64,000 nt of DNA from Eukaryota sp. TZLM1-RC (Eukaryota; Metamonada: BaSk clade), in the NCBI GenBank assembly GCA_040285825.1, contig JAUPSS010000012.1:558001-622000 (forward strand), in the 5' to 3' direction. Below the pieces are notes generated by a model, which searched no databases, had not been told where the DNA came from, and saw only the letters and a program-made list of their open reading frames with translations. Below are positions 33,301 through 39,731 of this stretch, piece after piece. A program made the position numbers and the translations under genes. Within the stretch, counting starts at the first letter, position 1. Every line of letters begins with the position of its first letter.

Positions 33301-33840
33301 ATCAAGGAAGCTCAGGTCGCCCAAGAGGAATCTACCGAACAAGACGAAACTCAACCATCAGTTGATGATCCATCGTCAAGTTTATCGTTGGCCATTGATG
33401 TCATTCGTGAATCAGGAGATTGTCCTAATCCTTTATTGACCCCTAGAAACTCTGCAATTAAGAACGAATTGGACGAGCAGTCACCCAAACCCACCAATGT
33501 TAAACATTTCGGTCACTTAAAGAAACGCGGTAAAATATTTAAAACTTGGCGTCAACGTTGGTTTGTTTTGAGAAACTCTACCTTGAGTTATTTCAAAGAT
33601 ATTAATGATGACAAGCCCAAAAAAGTGATTACCTTATCCCATGATTCTAGTGTTAATCATATTTCAGTCGACTTGTACAACTCTTTGAAACTAACTAGAC
33701 CTCATAATCATTATTTTGTGTTTAGTGCCTCTCCCGACACTCGGTTGTTCGTATTGGAAGCTGAAAGTGAAACTGATCGTAATATTTGGATAAAGAAAAT
33801 TCGTCAAGCAATTCCACCGGATTTTAGTTCGTTTATTTAA
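24397..33840 (+). CDS. Giant RCC1-repeat / acidic-repeat / PH-domain protein
   Basis: A single intronless frame of 3,147 residues. Residues about 1-300 form a degenerate propeller-like region. About 480-1055, 1205-1775 and 1925-2120 contain RCC1-type blades, recognisable by repeated G-DHAICLTKEGTVYTFGSN-GKCG and AAGNHYSLFVTEEGKVLVIG motifs. These are arranged as a super-repeat of about 720 residues, the third copy being cut short. About 2147-2991 is 34 tandem copies of a 25-residue acidic unit (consensus EAEVAQEESTEQVETQPSVD plus EAEIK). A PH domain occupies about 3035-3140 (GHLKKRGKIFKTWRQRWFVL ... WIKKIRQAIP), with the conserved late Trp. RCC1 propellers commonly act as exchange factors or protein-binding platforms, and PH domains bind phosphoinositides. 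A membrane-associated scaffold or GTPase regulator is inferred. No transmembrane segment or signal peptide is seen. The start is the first Met of the frame. Confidence 0.93.
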   Translation: MTFLLACRGPFLMFSDGYSCYVFDKSVNSFIRLQHDVPTQKVFQAHTAFVVLSETNDYYLVEPKSLDSSFTITRPLPSLSSLTVSSFVVVDPCVYALGESAVIKIDLTSSDTTEILLPFSPMQMELAGDNISLISTEGELYSLNASNGEVTHESINGIVNFAPGDDFSLFTTSDRKLHVIDMIDRQSIPITDIDDVTHVSISGNNAICATDAHVHVLTLSKSNSITPKILFSCPITDFTDPISNVFATPAGFYVASNGVFFAELPEKPYDFVGDSVKFKQILAFDDSNDPLLCEAGDAEQTTTLEAPKPTENEESLNTTVGNSSSPEGYGSDSTKESELEDNQDVNVAVESSIDYTRLGNPELCNLDQTHDEKRLYYKNKLFPEELSFYALDESCFLQRGHHRLKVPVPFEVEKFFMCSKGPIVRTADFKYYRWNFDGADEIGEAKFDHYEGLDNLDIVMFSPFPLSSDGTVYVPKRDEDGDVEENAFVPSEVLVNIRHISTCDELAAFVTFDGYVWIWKLEENELFKHQSLRHVTQISVSHFLGLVVLNDGTLLGWSSHGDCGFLPNGVEKIPMETPVIIDLPPMEYVEVAYDHAICLTKEGTVYTFGSNKSGKCGVDSDDNVIPPTLLPFEAVDHVAIGEDNSYIIKDDVIYACGQRDGLLRKSKQSFCASFKPGFALSTGPEKKGSELLKKPWDKEANAKLIKEASHGLNRIAFGIVGNLFFVNKEGKLLAKSNHRYEVLGTCKKSKYGFTQVINGNDVSDVFVADESLLFKTQSGQVFACGDGEKLAIPSTRNDIGGFIRTVKVAIPYKEVTGAKYFCGEDGRIAVLFPDGKGGIIQGRRGLLYPKVIYDSPNAMITSNRDSEWFLKEDGSVYRASPKLRRIVGLSNVVLLSVSGSHGLALLNDGNVVAWGRCSFNDDSDADSIDLNFNDLSSPSCCTSEDGNGFGSNYSFLRVPNLPKVKAIAAGNHYSLFVTEEGKVLVIGDNDKGQIGLGGVEKAEVLTEIPNLDNVSGVKALDHSAVVVSNGELYISGKLGKFFFDEPCTTFTKIPEVKYTPALNYSKLGYVEPNDIDFSQDETRINYLNRIRTSTKLADIIIANDNEFVFNHKNQFDIPYHGKMVLKLPKIQQLFSSEHRPVVCTQDVTYHVPLIDYENPEEAYGYIKGLDSLKMKQFVYSANSFFGLDAMGNVYQINENFEAKEITKLKNVRQMSLFDSSLAFVTFDGSLWIWDKDSYGFTKNQLICHPCLLNVKQVAIGNLGNCRHFHLVVLNDGTLLCWGNGKHVGFCNDEIPMEIPEIIDVPPMEYVAVSGDHAICLTKEGTVYTFGSNKHGKCGVISDDNVIAPTLLPFEAVDHVAISKDNSYFIKDDVVYACGKSSGIFSRPPPYHQFKPTISLSTGVKSRMLSEPLTDWSLEESSLIFKNAMQNLDRIAHYDDRLVYVNDEGIALGIGCNYSYQLGFGHSTSVTKFTQIPLFNGVRSVYLTKHFSLFQSLEGEVFGCGLYLDAFKTLTPGLSIEHTEKTVSSLGSLGFINGVCNHYQDSVLVLNGIAMLAKEGSKPVTLLSDVVQIFSSDISSVWLLTSSGHVYRYSRSLKRIIGLSRVALLSVSKTHGLALLNDGRVVSWGKVNTNALGFSPDDVPDDVYLDDGEGSVPEFSYVDDEYGFPIDATFHYKIIPNLPKVKAIAAGNHYSLFVTEEGKVLVIGDNDKGQIGLGGVEKAEVLTEIPNLENASGVRAFEDSAVVVSNGELYISGKLGKFFFGEPCTTFTKIPEVKYTPALNYSKLGYVEPNDIDFSQDETRINYLNRIRPIDSFSFHFFDSQSNYCDCSSGNIVKFPLGDDVIESYIVKDFPIVRNSKGQYFTINNRDEFDRYHISGLDNVKVKYFCYLPSWFDLPAALRALTTDGDVFTIPLSKTDHYIPAGEAQLLSEISNVRQMTITTLYSLFVTFDGHLYYWGRTGLDACLIRHPTLHNVKQVAIGTRSHLKGPLLVVLNDGTLLGAAEKFYPGFKPEYDTPEIPMETPIIIDVPPMEYVEVSGDHAICLTKEGTVYTFGSNNYGKCGVNSDSKIIPPTLLPFEGVDHVAIDDQCTFLIKDDQLYRCGYRNDSHGEDSDGFVPVVSLKYGCLAKDLDQVIDDLETNQNIEAEVAQEESTEQVETQPSVDEAEIKEAEVAQEESTEQVETQPSVDEAEIKEAEVAQEESTEQVETQPSVVEAEIKEAEVAQEESTEQVETQPSVDEAEIKEAEVAQEESTEQVETQPSVVEAEIKEAEVAQEESTEQVETQPSVDEAEIKEAEVAQEESTEQVETQPSVDEAEIKEAEVAQEESTEQVETQPSVDEAEIKEAEVAQEESTEQVETQPSVDEAEIKEAEVAQEESTEQVETQPSVDEAEIKEAEVAQEESTEQVETQPSVVEAEIKEAEVAQEESTEQVETQPSVVEAEIKEAEVAQEESTEQVETQPSVDEAEIKEAEVAQEESTEQVETQPSVVEAEIKEAEVAQEESTEQVETQPSVDEAEIKEAEVAQEESTEQVETQPSVDEAEIKEAEVAQEESTEQVETQPSVDEAEIKEAEVAQEESTEQVETQPSVDEAEIKEAEVAQEESTEQVETQPSVDEAEIKEAEVAQEESTEQVETQPSVDEAEIKEAEVAQEESTEQVETQPSVDEPEIKEAEVAQEESTEQVETQPSVDEAEIKEAEVAQEESTEQVETQPSVAEAEIKEAEVAQEESTEQVETQPSVAEAEIKEAEVAQEESTEQVETQPSVAEAEIKEAEVAQEESTEQVETQPSVDDAEIKEAEVAQEESTEQVETQPSVDEPEIKEAEVAQEESTEQVETQPSVAEPEIKEAEVAQEESTEQVEVQPSVDDVEIKEAEVAQEESTEQVEAQPSVDDVEIKEAEVAQEESTEQVEAQPSVDDVEIKEAEVAQEESTVQVETQPAVDDAEITEAEVAQEESTVQVETQPAVDDVEIKEAQVAQEESTEQDETQPSVDDPSSSLSLAIDVIRESGDCPNPLLTPRNSAIKNELDEQSPKPTNVKHFGHLKKRGKIFKTWRQRWFVLRNSTLSYFKDINDDKPKKVITLSHDSSVNHISVDLYNSLKLTRPHNHYFVFSASPDTRLFVLEAESETDRNIWIKKIRQAIPPDFSSFI
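27271..27669 (+). repeat. RCC1 super-repeat segment, first copy (matches 29431-29829)
   Basis: About 400 bp matching 29431-29829 at an offset of exactly 2160 bp. Apart from a short divergent patch (27421-27465), few bases differ, whereas the blades on either side are clearly more diverged. This points to recent conversion between super-repeats. Confidence 0.85.
29431..29829 (+). repeat. RCC1 super-repeat segment, second copy
   Basis: Partner of 27271-27669. After residue motif NRIR the sequences of the two super-repeats diverge abruptly (STKLAD against PIDSFS), marking the edge of the homogenised tract. Confidence 0.85.
30835..33369 (+). repeat. Coding minisatellite, 34 x 75 bp
   Basis: The landmark GTCGC recurs every 75 bp from 30841 to 33316, giving 34 units. 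Units carry linked synonymous markers (GCT...TCG or GCC...TCT) and Asp/Val/Ala variants at one codon. These are shuffled along the array, while the last five or six units are the most diverged. The unit is a multiple of 3, so copy-number change keeps the frame. Confidence 0.97.
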
Positions 33841-35039
33841 ATTCTTTATTCTTTGTTTAGCTTTTGTGTTTATTTTTTTTCATAAATATATGTGTGTATT
33901 TCGTTCCGATATAACCCACCATCAGTGGATAGTTAACCAACAGATTTTGTTCATTAATCAAATTATGCATGGTTAAATTATGGGATTTAGGAAACCCTTT
34001 CAAATTGATACCATTAGATATTTCCTCAATCGGTATTTTCGAACACCTGAATAAGGAAACGATGTTTCATTTTGCATAATTGGAACAGTTGTCTGCATTT
34101 TCAACTCAATTCCATTAATGATGGTCAAGTGTTGGGTAAAAAGAACATCTGTATGTTCCAATTGCTCAACAGTTGGACTAAAATGTAGATATGAAGAGGC
34201 GATAATTACCAAATACGCAGAGATATCAAAGATTTGGATTCCAACAGAAACTCAAGCTCCTGCTTCGCTGATTTTTGGTCATTATTGTTTTCCATTGTTG
34301 TTCTGCTTTGTTTACATATATCTCTGTTTGTGAGAGATAAAACGACTTTCGGAGAGACGGAGCGCTCAGTACATTCACCTTTCAACATATCTGGTTTCTG
34401 ATAAGCTAATCACCTGTAAGTTTTGCTACAAGCCATTTGTGCCACTGTATGTAAGATGTGGGGTTTGAAGGAGTTTAAGATACAAATGATAACTTTATTA
34501 ACCTATTTCCAACAGACCATCCGAGTTTATAAATATGAAACTACTGAATTCCTTATCCCTGCACATGCCGGTCTTATCCAATTGTAAGGGAGTCAATCAT
34601 TTAAGCTGATATTGAGACATTGTTACACAAAATATATTAAGGAAATAATAAAACAAGATGAAAATATGCCAAGAGAATGAGTAAAATCAGAATTATTTCA
34701 AGGAGGATACCTGATCTATCAGGACAGCATTGGTTGAAGTAATTGTTACCGGATCCAAGGAAATCGCATTTGGCTGGGAGGAGACGTGAAGATATTGAAG
34801 TTCACGGAAGAAGAAATTGAAAGCATTGCATTGTAGTGAGAGAGAGACTCAGGAGTACTAAAACAAGACGAAGTGATAGGAATAAATGTATCACTACACT
34901 AATGAGGAAATGAACGTAGTACATAGATGTATACACACTGAATATAGATTGTGTGGAATCACATTCCTGGTTTCTTCAGTTCATTGAATGGAAATCAAAA
35001 AAAGATGATTTCCATCATATCAAGGTGATTGCGTTCAAT
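33841..35039. other. Intergenic region with only weak coding signals
   Basis: Contains the low-confidence minus-strand frames at 34000-34388 (listed separately). The rest is AT-rich with no recognised feature. Confidence 0.4.
34000..34388 (-). pseudogene. Possible small broken or intron-containing gene
   Basis: Two overlapping minus-strand frames (34206-34388, with NNNDQKSAKQELEFLLESK; and 34000-34212, with SAYLVIIASSYLHFSPTVEQ and a QTTVPIMQNETSFP tail) could be one gene of about 110 residues with a frame break near 34215. A 39-nt GTATTT...TTTTAG stretch at the junction looks like a short intron, but removing it gives an early stop. A frameshift is therefore the simpler reading. No family recognised. 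Confidence 0.25.
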
Positions 35040-35318
35040 ATGCGTGTCATTGTCGTCGTTCTGTGTATCGTATCCTTATGGTGCTTCGCTAGTGCTTCTT
35101 TGCCTTCAGAAGAAACCAATTCAAATTGTTCAACATGTAAATCTAGGCTCCGCACTATTCAACATGCCCACACCTGGGAGTGGTGTGGTCTTCGTTGCAA
35201 TTCCCTCCACTCTATTTATCATCGAGCTTGTCTCGGTGCTTGCTACAATATGCTTGCAGGAAGGTGTACTCTCAACAACTGTATCAATCAGAGTTGCCGT
35301 ACCTATGGCTTCTGTTAG
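35040..35318 (+). CDS. Small secreted cysteine-rich protein
   Basis: The frame is open from 34953, but the ATG at 35040 starts a clean signal peptide (MRVIVVVLCIVSLWCFASA, predicted cut after residue 19). That start gives 92 residues with a mature chain of about 73. The mature part has ten cysteines (NC-TC-WC-RC-AC-AC-RC-NC-SC-FC), an even number that fits five disulfides, and few hydrophobic stretches. It is likely secreted or delivered to a vacuole. The Cys spacing does not match a family I recognise, so no function is assigned. Confidence 0.6.
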   Translation: MRVIVVVLCIVSLWCFASASLPSEETNSNCSTCKSRLRTIQHAHTWEWCGLRCNSLHSIYHRACLGACYNMLAGRCTLNNCINQSCRTYGFC

Positions 35319-36201
35319 TGTCCTGTCTTGTCTTGAATAAATACATGATGTTTTTATGTTTCTAATACACTTAATCTTCACATATTAGTTCTTCAGTTCA
35401 CTAGTTCATACCATCACTAAGGGAATAAGGTTTTTCTGGGGGTTTTTTGATGATCTTCTCCAGAATGGAGACACTTGAATGGTCTTTGGTGGTACATATC
35501 TGCTTCACTTGTTCCGGTGTTTCGTATAGCAATAAAAGCTCTCTCTTAGATCCAAGAGTGTTCTTATTCTCAAAACCAACCAATGATTCCAGTGACCAAT
35601 GATCGATCAAAACTTGAAAAAGGCGACATAAATGTGAAAAACAAAGCTTTTCATGAAGTTAATCCACTGGATTCCTCAACTGTTTTGGTCATTTTTCAGA
35701 ATCCTCAGTAGTTGTCGAATTAAATAATGGAAGGATACACTTTGATGTATTGTATCTTGAATCGTGAATGTATCTGATCAAACTTGCACATTTAATAAAC
35801 AAATCATAACTAATGGTCACTATGGGGCAGAACGGTTTCATTGGTGTCTTTAATTAATGACAGAGGTTTTAAGACAGACGGAAACTATTCCCAAAATTTT
35901 GGACACGAACGGATGAAGTAATCAAGATTTTATGCCGTTAACCAGCAGAAAATTTGCACTGCTGGTATCCGATAAGACTATAGTGTCTCTTTTCTTGTTA
36001 TATTGGTGGTTATGCCCACGTGGTAATCAGTGATTAATATTGTGCATCCTAATGTAACATAGTATCCCTACAATTGTGCAATAAGGTCCAAAAAGAAAAA
36101 TATGGAATTTAAGTGTGAAAACAAAAAGCATTGAAATACAGTCTAAAAAACATTATCATGAAAATGTATAATATATACAAAAGAAACCCCACCAAACCCC
36201 A
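35319..36201. other. Intergenic region with a possible gene remnant
   Basis: Apart from the weak minus-strand remnant at 35401-35700, nothing is recognised. A stretch near 35783-35815 weakly resembles the 3' end of LINE type A copies (CATAACTAATGG), possibly an old relic. Confidence 0.35.
35401..35700 (-). pseudogene. Possible gene remnant, unknown product
   Basis: A minus-strand frame ends at 35401 and reads back through KHSSVSIL-like, KRELLLLYETPEQVKQIC and LCRLFQVLIDHWSLESLVGF segments with protein-like composition. A stop interrupts it near 35665, after which an adjacent frame (MTKTVEESSGLTS) could continue. No family recognised. Confidence 0.25.
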
Positions 36202-36540
36202 CTATACTATCAGAACCTTTTTGTAAAGTAGCCTCTTGGTCTCCATCTTTAACTTAATTACCAGGTAATAGAACGAAACAGTGAGAAGTCCCATTATTAG
36301 ATGAAATATCAAAAAGGAACCAACCGATTCACCGTAACAAGATGTATAAACCTTGAAGGGGTCAGAAGGTGTAGTTGTGTTAACGTGCTGACATACAGCT
36401 TCAACAGCATAGCCTGTGACGAGACAAGGGACTGTGGAAGAATCAGTATAAGTACAAGGTACACAAGGACCAGTCTCACAATCTATACTATTGTTTTCGG
36501 CAAAGATAAATGGAAAAAGAAGCAGCAGCAGTAGAAGCAT
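36202..36540 (-). CDS. JTB-like type I membrane protein
   Basis: A 112-residue protein. The signal peptide is 1-14 (Leu-rich). The luminal Cys-rich domain spans about 15-74, with cysteines at 21, 26, 29, 39, 50 and 68. The single transmembrane helix is about 75-96, followed by a short basic cytoplasmic tail. The pattern C-x2-C ... PC-x2-TGY-x-E-x2-C ... SC before the membrane helix matches the JTB (jumping translocation breakpoint) family. Metazoan JTB is a small single-pass protein of similar size, linked to mitochondria and cytokinesis. Function in this organism is not known. It is divergently transcribed from the CoA-kinase gene with 155 bp between start codons. Confidence 0.7.
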   Translation of the reverse strand: MLLLLLLLFPFIFAENNSIDCETGPCVPCTYTDSSTVPCLVTGYAVEAVCQHVNTTTPSDPFKVYTSCYGESVGSFLIFHLIMGLLTVSFYYLVIKLKMETKRLLYKKVLIV

Positions 36541-36695
36541 TCGAGATTATGTGCAGGATGGAGAGTTTGCGAAGCATTATCACTTTGTTACACTTTGAAA
36601 TCCTCTTTCAACACCACTGACATTCTCTTCCTTTGAACGAGTTTTACACTGTATATTTCTCCTGTACTTATCTTTCCATTTGAAATAATCTTTTC
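36541..36695. promoter_or_regulatory. Divergent promoter region between JTB-like and coaE genes
   Basis: The two start codons face away from each other across 155 bp, so both promoters must lie in or overlap this interval. No TATA-like or initiator motif stands out enough to name. Confidence 0.5.
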
Positions 36696-37397
36696 ATGTT
36701 CTTTGTCAACATTGTCGGACTCACTGGTGGCATTGCCACGGGAAAAACTACGGTCTCTTCGCTGTTTAGCCAACTTAATGCAGCAATCGTTGATTCTGAC
36801 GAAATTGCAAAATCTATTGTCAAACCTGGCAAACCTGCCTTCAAACGTATTGTAGCCACTTTTGGTGAGCAAGTCCTAGACGAAGAAGGTAACCTGGACA
36901 GACAAAAATTAGGCTCCATCATCTTCAAAGACCCTTCTGCAAGAAGGAAACTCAACTCCATAACTCATCCCAAAGTCATTTTTGAAATGATTAAGCAAAC
37001 TATTCTGCACTGGGTGTGTCTCCGTCTCGTTGTGGTCTGGAATACGCCTCTCCTCATTGAGACAAACCTTCATAAGCTCTGCAAGTCTGTGGTGGTTGTG
37101 TTTGCTGAGCCTGAAGTGCAACTAGACCGGCTCATAAAGAGGGACGGGCTGGAGAAAGATGCTGCATTGGATAGGATATACGCACAGATGAGCATACATG
37201 ATAAGTGTAGATTAGCTGATCACGTTGTAAATAATAATGGTGATTTGAATAGTACATGTAGCCAAATCAGCAGCGTATATAAGAAAATTAGCCCTTCTCA
37301 TCCTTTATTGGTTCGTTTTACTAGAATTGGTTTGATGGGCTTTTTGTTGTGGCTAGTGTATTTTACATCACTGGTTGTTGTAAGAATGATTGTTTAA
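36696..37397 (+). CDS. coaE: Dephospho-CoA kinase with C-terminal membrane anchor
   Basis: Catalyses the last step of coenzyme A synthesis, ATP-dependent phosphorylation of the 3'-hydroxyl of dephospho-CoA. The 233-residue protein begins directly with the P-loop (GLTGGIATGKTT, about 8-19), followed by the family motifs DSDEIAK (about 33) and LGSIIFKDPSARRKLNSITHP (about 72-92). PLLIE (about 118) and a lid with RLIKRDGL (about 143-150) follow. About 208-233 is a hydrophobic segment (FLLWLVYFTSLVVV) that could anchor the enzyme by its tail in a membrane; bacterial CoaE lacks this, whereas eukaryotic DCAKD-like enzymes can be membrane-associated. It is monofunctional: no phosphopantetheine adenylyltransferase domain is fused. 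The start is the ATG immediately before the P-loop strand. Confidence 0.92.
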   Translation: MFFVNIVGLTGGIATGKTTVSSLFSQLNAAIVDSDEIAKSIVKPGKPAFKRIVATFGEQVLDEEGNLDRQKLGSIIFKDPSARRKLNSITHPKVIFEMIKQTILHWVCLRLVVVWNTPLLIETNLHKLCKSVVVVFAEPEVQLDRLIKRDGLEKDAALDRIYAQMSIHDKCRLADHVVNNNGDLNSTCSQISSVYKKISPSHPLLVRFTRIGLMGFLLWLVYFTSLVVVRMIV

Positions 37398-37785
37398 GAG
37401 TGGTGATGAGTGTATCTGCTGTGATAGGTTTTTTTGGTTTGTGCATATTGTGAGGGAATTTTTTATTGCTCAGGTATTCTTTAAAGTTTTTTCTTTTGAA
37501 TAAATTATTGGGATTAATTCTATTTGTTTTATTCTTTTTGCTATTTCTTCTCCAAATTGACATTGCTGAGTTTATGTTTATAGAACTTGCATGCATGAAA
37601 GTTGAAGAGTGGTAAGAGATGTTATTGTGGGTTTTGGAGATGGAACAACTGTCCGGATATCCTTTGATATCCTTACCATCCCTGTTCTCTTCATTCTTGC
37701 TTCCGTTCTTGCACTCTAATTGTTCTCTTCACAACACTTTTGTATCCATTTTCCCATTTGATATATTTTCAACAGTTTGAACAAC

Positions 37786-37960
37786 ATCATGATTTTGAAG
37801 CAAATTTGCGGTCTAAATGTTGATATTCTTTTGTGCTATTTTACCAAAATCATAAGGTATTTCAATCTGTTCATGTTACTGCAGTGTTTTCAAAATTGTT
37901 TTTGTAAATGATTGTTTTGTCAACTTCCATTCAGGTATTAAAAACCCTGAAATAGAATTA
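37786..37960 (+). repeat. Dispersed repeat R, left piece (split by TIR element)
   Basis: Matches 50675-50850 in inverted orientation, including CATCATGATTTTGAAGCAAATTTG and TTCATGTTACTGCAGTG blocks. It continues at 38551 after the inserted element. Class unknown; no coding sequence is seen. Confidence 0.75.
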
Positions 37961-37968
37961 GTTTGTTG

Positions 37969-38542
37969 CTAAGTTACCGAGTGCGACGATTTTGAGTGCG
38001 ACGATTTTTCGAATTAATTTTTACTATTATTATTAAATTAATAATATTAATTATTAATGTAAGTATTAGAAAGCACAATGTATAAAAATAGTAGTAGAAT
38101 AGTACATTAATTCTTCACCCCACCAACACCATTTGTAATCCCATTTTTAGCCTGAAAGACCACTTTTTCATAGAACTACAACAAGAAAACCAAGTAGATG
38201 ACAATGAGGAGCATCAGCCAGTTGAGTTCTTGTCAGCTGAACAGTTTTTGGCAGCGGAAATTCAAGATGGAAGGATGTTTGTTGAAGCTGATGTGATTGA
38301 AGAAGAAATTGTTGTGTTTCATTGTCGTGAACTTGATTGTTCTCGTGATTGTTCTGATAGTATAAGTGATAGTATTTTTTTGAATTAGTGTTAAAATTAC
38401 TGTAAAAATTGTTTTGGATACGACGTAAACCTCATATGAATATGAACAACACAACAATGTAAACCGTTTTTTCACATTGAATAGTCTTGATCAAAGTGAG
38501 TGCGATGCCGAGGTCGCACTCAGTACGCACTCGGTAACTTAG
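37969..38542. mobile_element. 574-bp TIR element (MITE-like, hAT-like target duplication)
   Basis: The left end CTAAGTTACCGAGTGCG is repeated exactly in reverse complement at the right end (17 bp). Flanks GTTTGTTG (37961-37968) and GTTTTTTG (38543-38550) form an 8-bp target duplication with one mismatch. The empty site is visible in the related repeat near 50665. Subterminal GAGTGCGACGATTTT occurs twice at the left, and a GAGTGCGA...TCGCACTC hairpin lies at the right. A plus-strand open stretch (about 38104-38387), rich in Glu/Asp, lacks a start Met and could be a transposase remnant. The 8-bp duplication suggests hAT-type mobilisation; the superfamily is inferred. Confidence 0.85.
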
Positions 38543-38550
38543 GTTTTTTG

Positions 38551-39230
38551 TCAATTTGAATTTTATTAAGTGTTTTAGTTCAATAAAGCAATTCAATTAT
38601 GTAAGAAGGTTGAAACAATTTATTTTCTTATTGTTACAAATATTTGTTGAGAAACTCTTTTGAGGAAATTCAGCAATTGACACATGGTTATAAAACAAGG
38701 GATCACAATCCAAGGAATAAATTGGATTTGTTGAGTTGGCATTCATCTTAATGAATTTTTAAGTAGAATTACTTTTTATTTATTAAACTTTTCTTTAATT
38801 ATTAATACTAAGTAATATTTTTTGTAGATTCCATTTTACAGGATTATAAAGATTGACTGGAGTTTGCTCAGTTGGGTTTTTTTCTGTAGTTATAAAAACA
38901 TAATTCATTTTTGAGTCAAAATCAAAAATATTTCTTGTATTTCAGTACCCAGACTTAATAGCACTCAATTTATTGAACCAACATTCCCTTTGTTTTTGAA
39001 ATGAACTGAGGAGAAAATGAAACACAAATTTCAAATTATGAGCCATTTTGATAGAGCATCAGCACTAGAATGAGTAAATCGCATATGTGTAATTACGAGT
39101 AATATTGCTTTCTCAATATTTATTTTAAATGAATTAACGTTTAAAGATTACGGTTGACTTTACAGAACTATTTACAATAATTAATCACAAATTGATATCA
39201 ATACATTCCCTCCACCATGATACTGAAAAG
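38551..39230 (+). repeat. Dispersed repeat R, right piece
   Basis: Matches 45238-45830 and 53636-54225 in inverted orientation, plus a shorter inverted match near 50520-50665. The 39170-39230 end also matches 52870-52925 inverted. Non-coding; a LINE untranslated region or a separate element are both possible. Confidence 0.8.
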
Positions 39231-39731
39231 AAGTCAGATGTAACAAAAGCCCGAAATTAAGATATAAAAGAGAGGATTGTTTGTTGATAGTTTGAATCAG
39301 ATAATATCTAACACGTAAAATTGGACAAATAAGTAGTTGTAAAAACGTGGACATGTAAGCATCATCAGTGAGAGTAAGATGCATGAACGGGATTTATCAA
39401 GACCATCAAAAGTGAATAACAGAAACCAAATGAGATCATTGTAGCATTCATAGACATATCATTATCAGTAGACTGAACAAAATATCATGTAGGAGGGATG
39501 TTACTAGGAGAAGCGAAACATTATTTAATAATAATAATGAGATAATAATAAGGAGAAGCGAAAAGCTGACATTATTTACTGGAGAAGAGTTTGTGGATGT
39601 TTGCAGAAGATGAATGAAAATCATCAAGAACTGAGTTTGAACCAGAGAATTATTGGAACGAAGATGAACTTAAGTATGATGTGTCATTGTGGGTAACATT
39701 CTGGGTGACATTGATTAGTTTAGGAGTTGAA
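39231..39731. other. Intergenic region, no gene recognised
   Basis: Lies just upstream of the plus-strand P-loop/TPR family gene. An imperfect duplication of an AATAATAATGAG/GGAGAAGCGAAA motif lies near 39510-39570. Confidence 0.4.

Noticed and set aside
30835-33369. Regular repeats that could suggest a CRISPR array
   Set aside because: Units are contiguous with no unique spacers, are translated in frame and lie in a eukaryotic gene.
30803-33439. 878-codon basic reading frame overlapping the giant gene
   Set aside because: It is the +1 frame of a 75-bp repeat without stops; unit periodicity explains the length, and the main frame has domain support on both sides.
34190-34230. Short GTATTT...TTTTAG intron in the weak gene at 34000-34388
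   Set aside because: Splicing it gives an early stop, while the longer coding-like frame lies inside the supposed intron.
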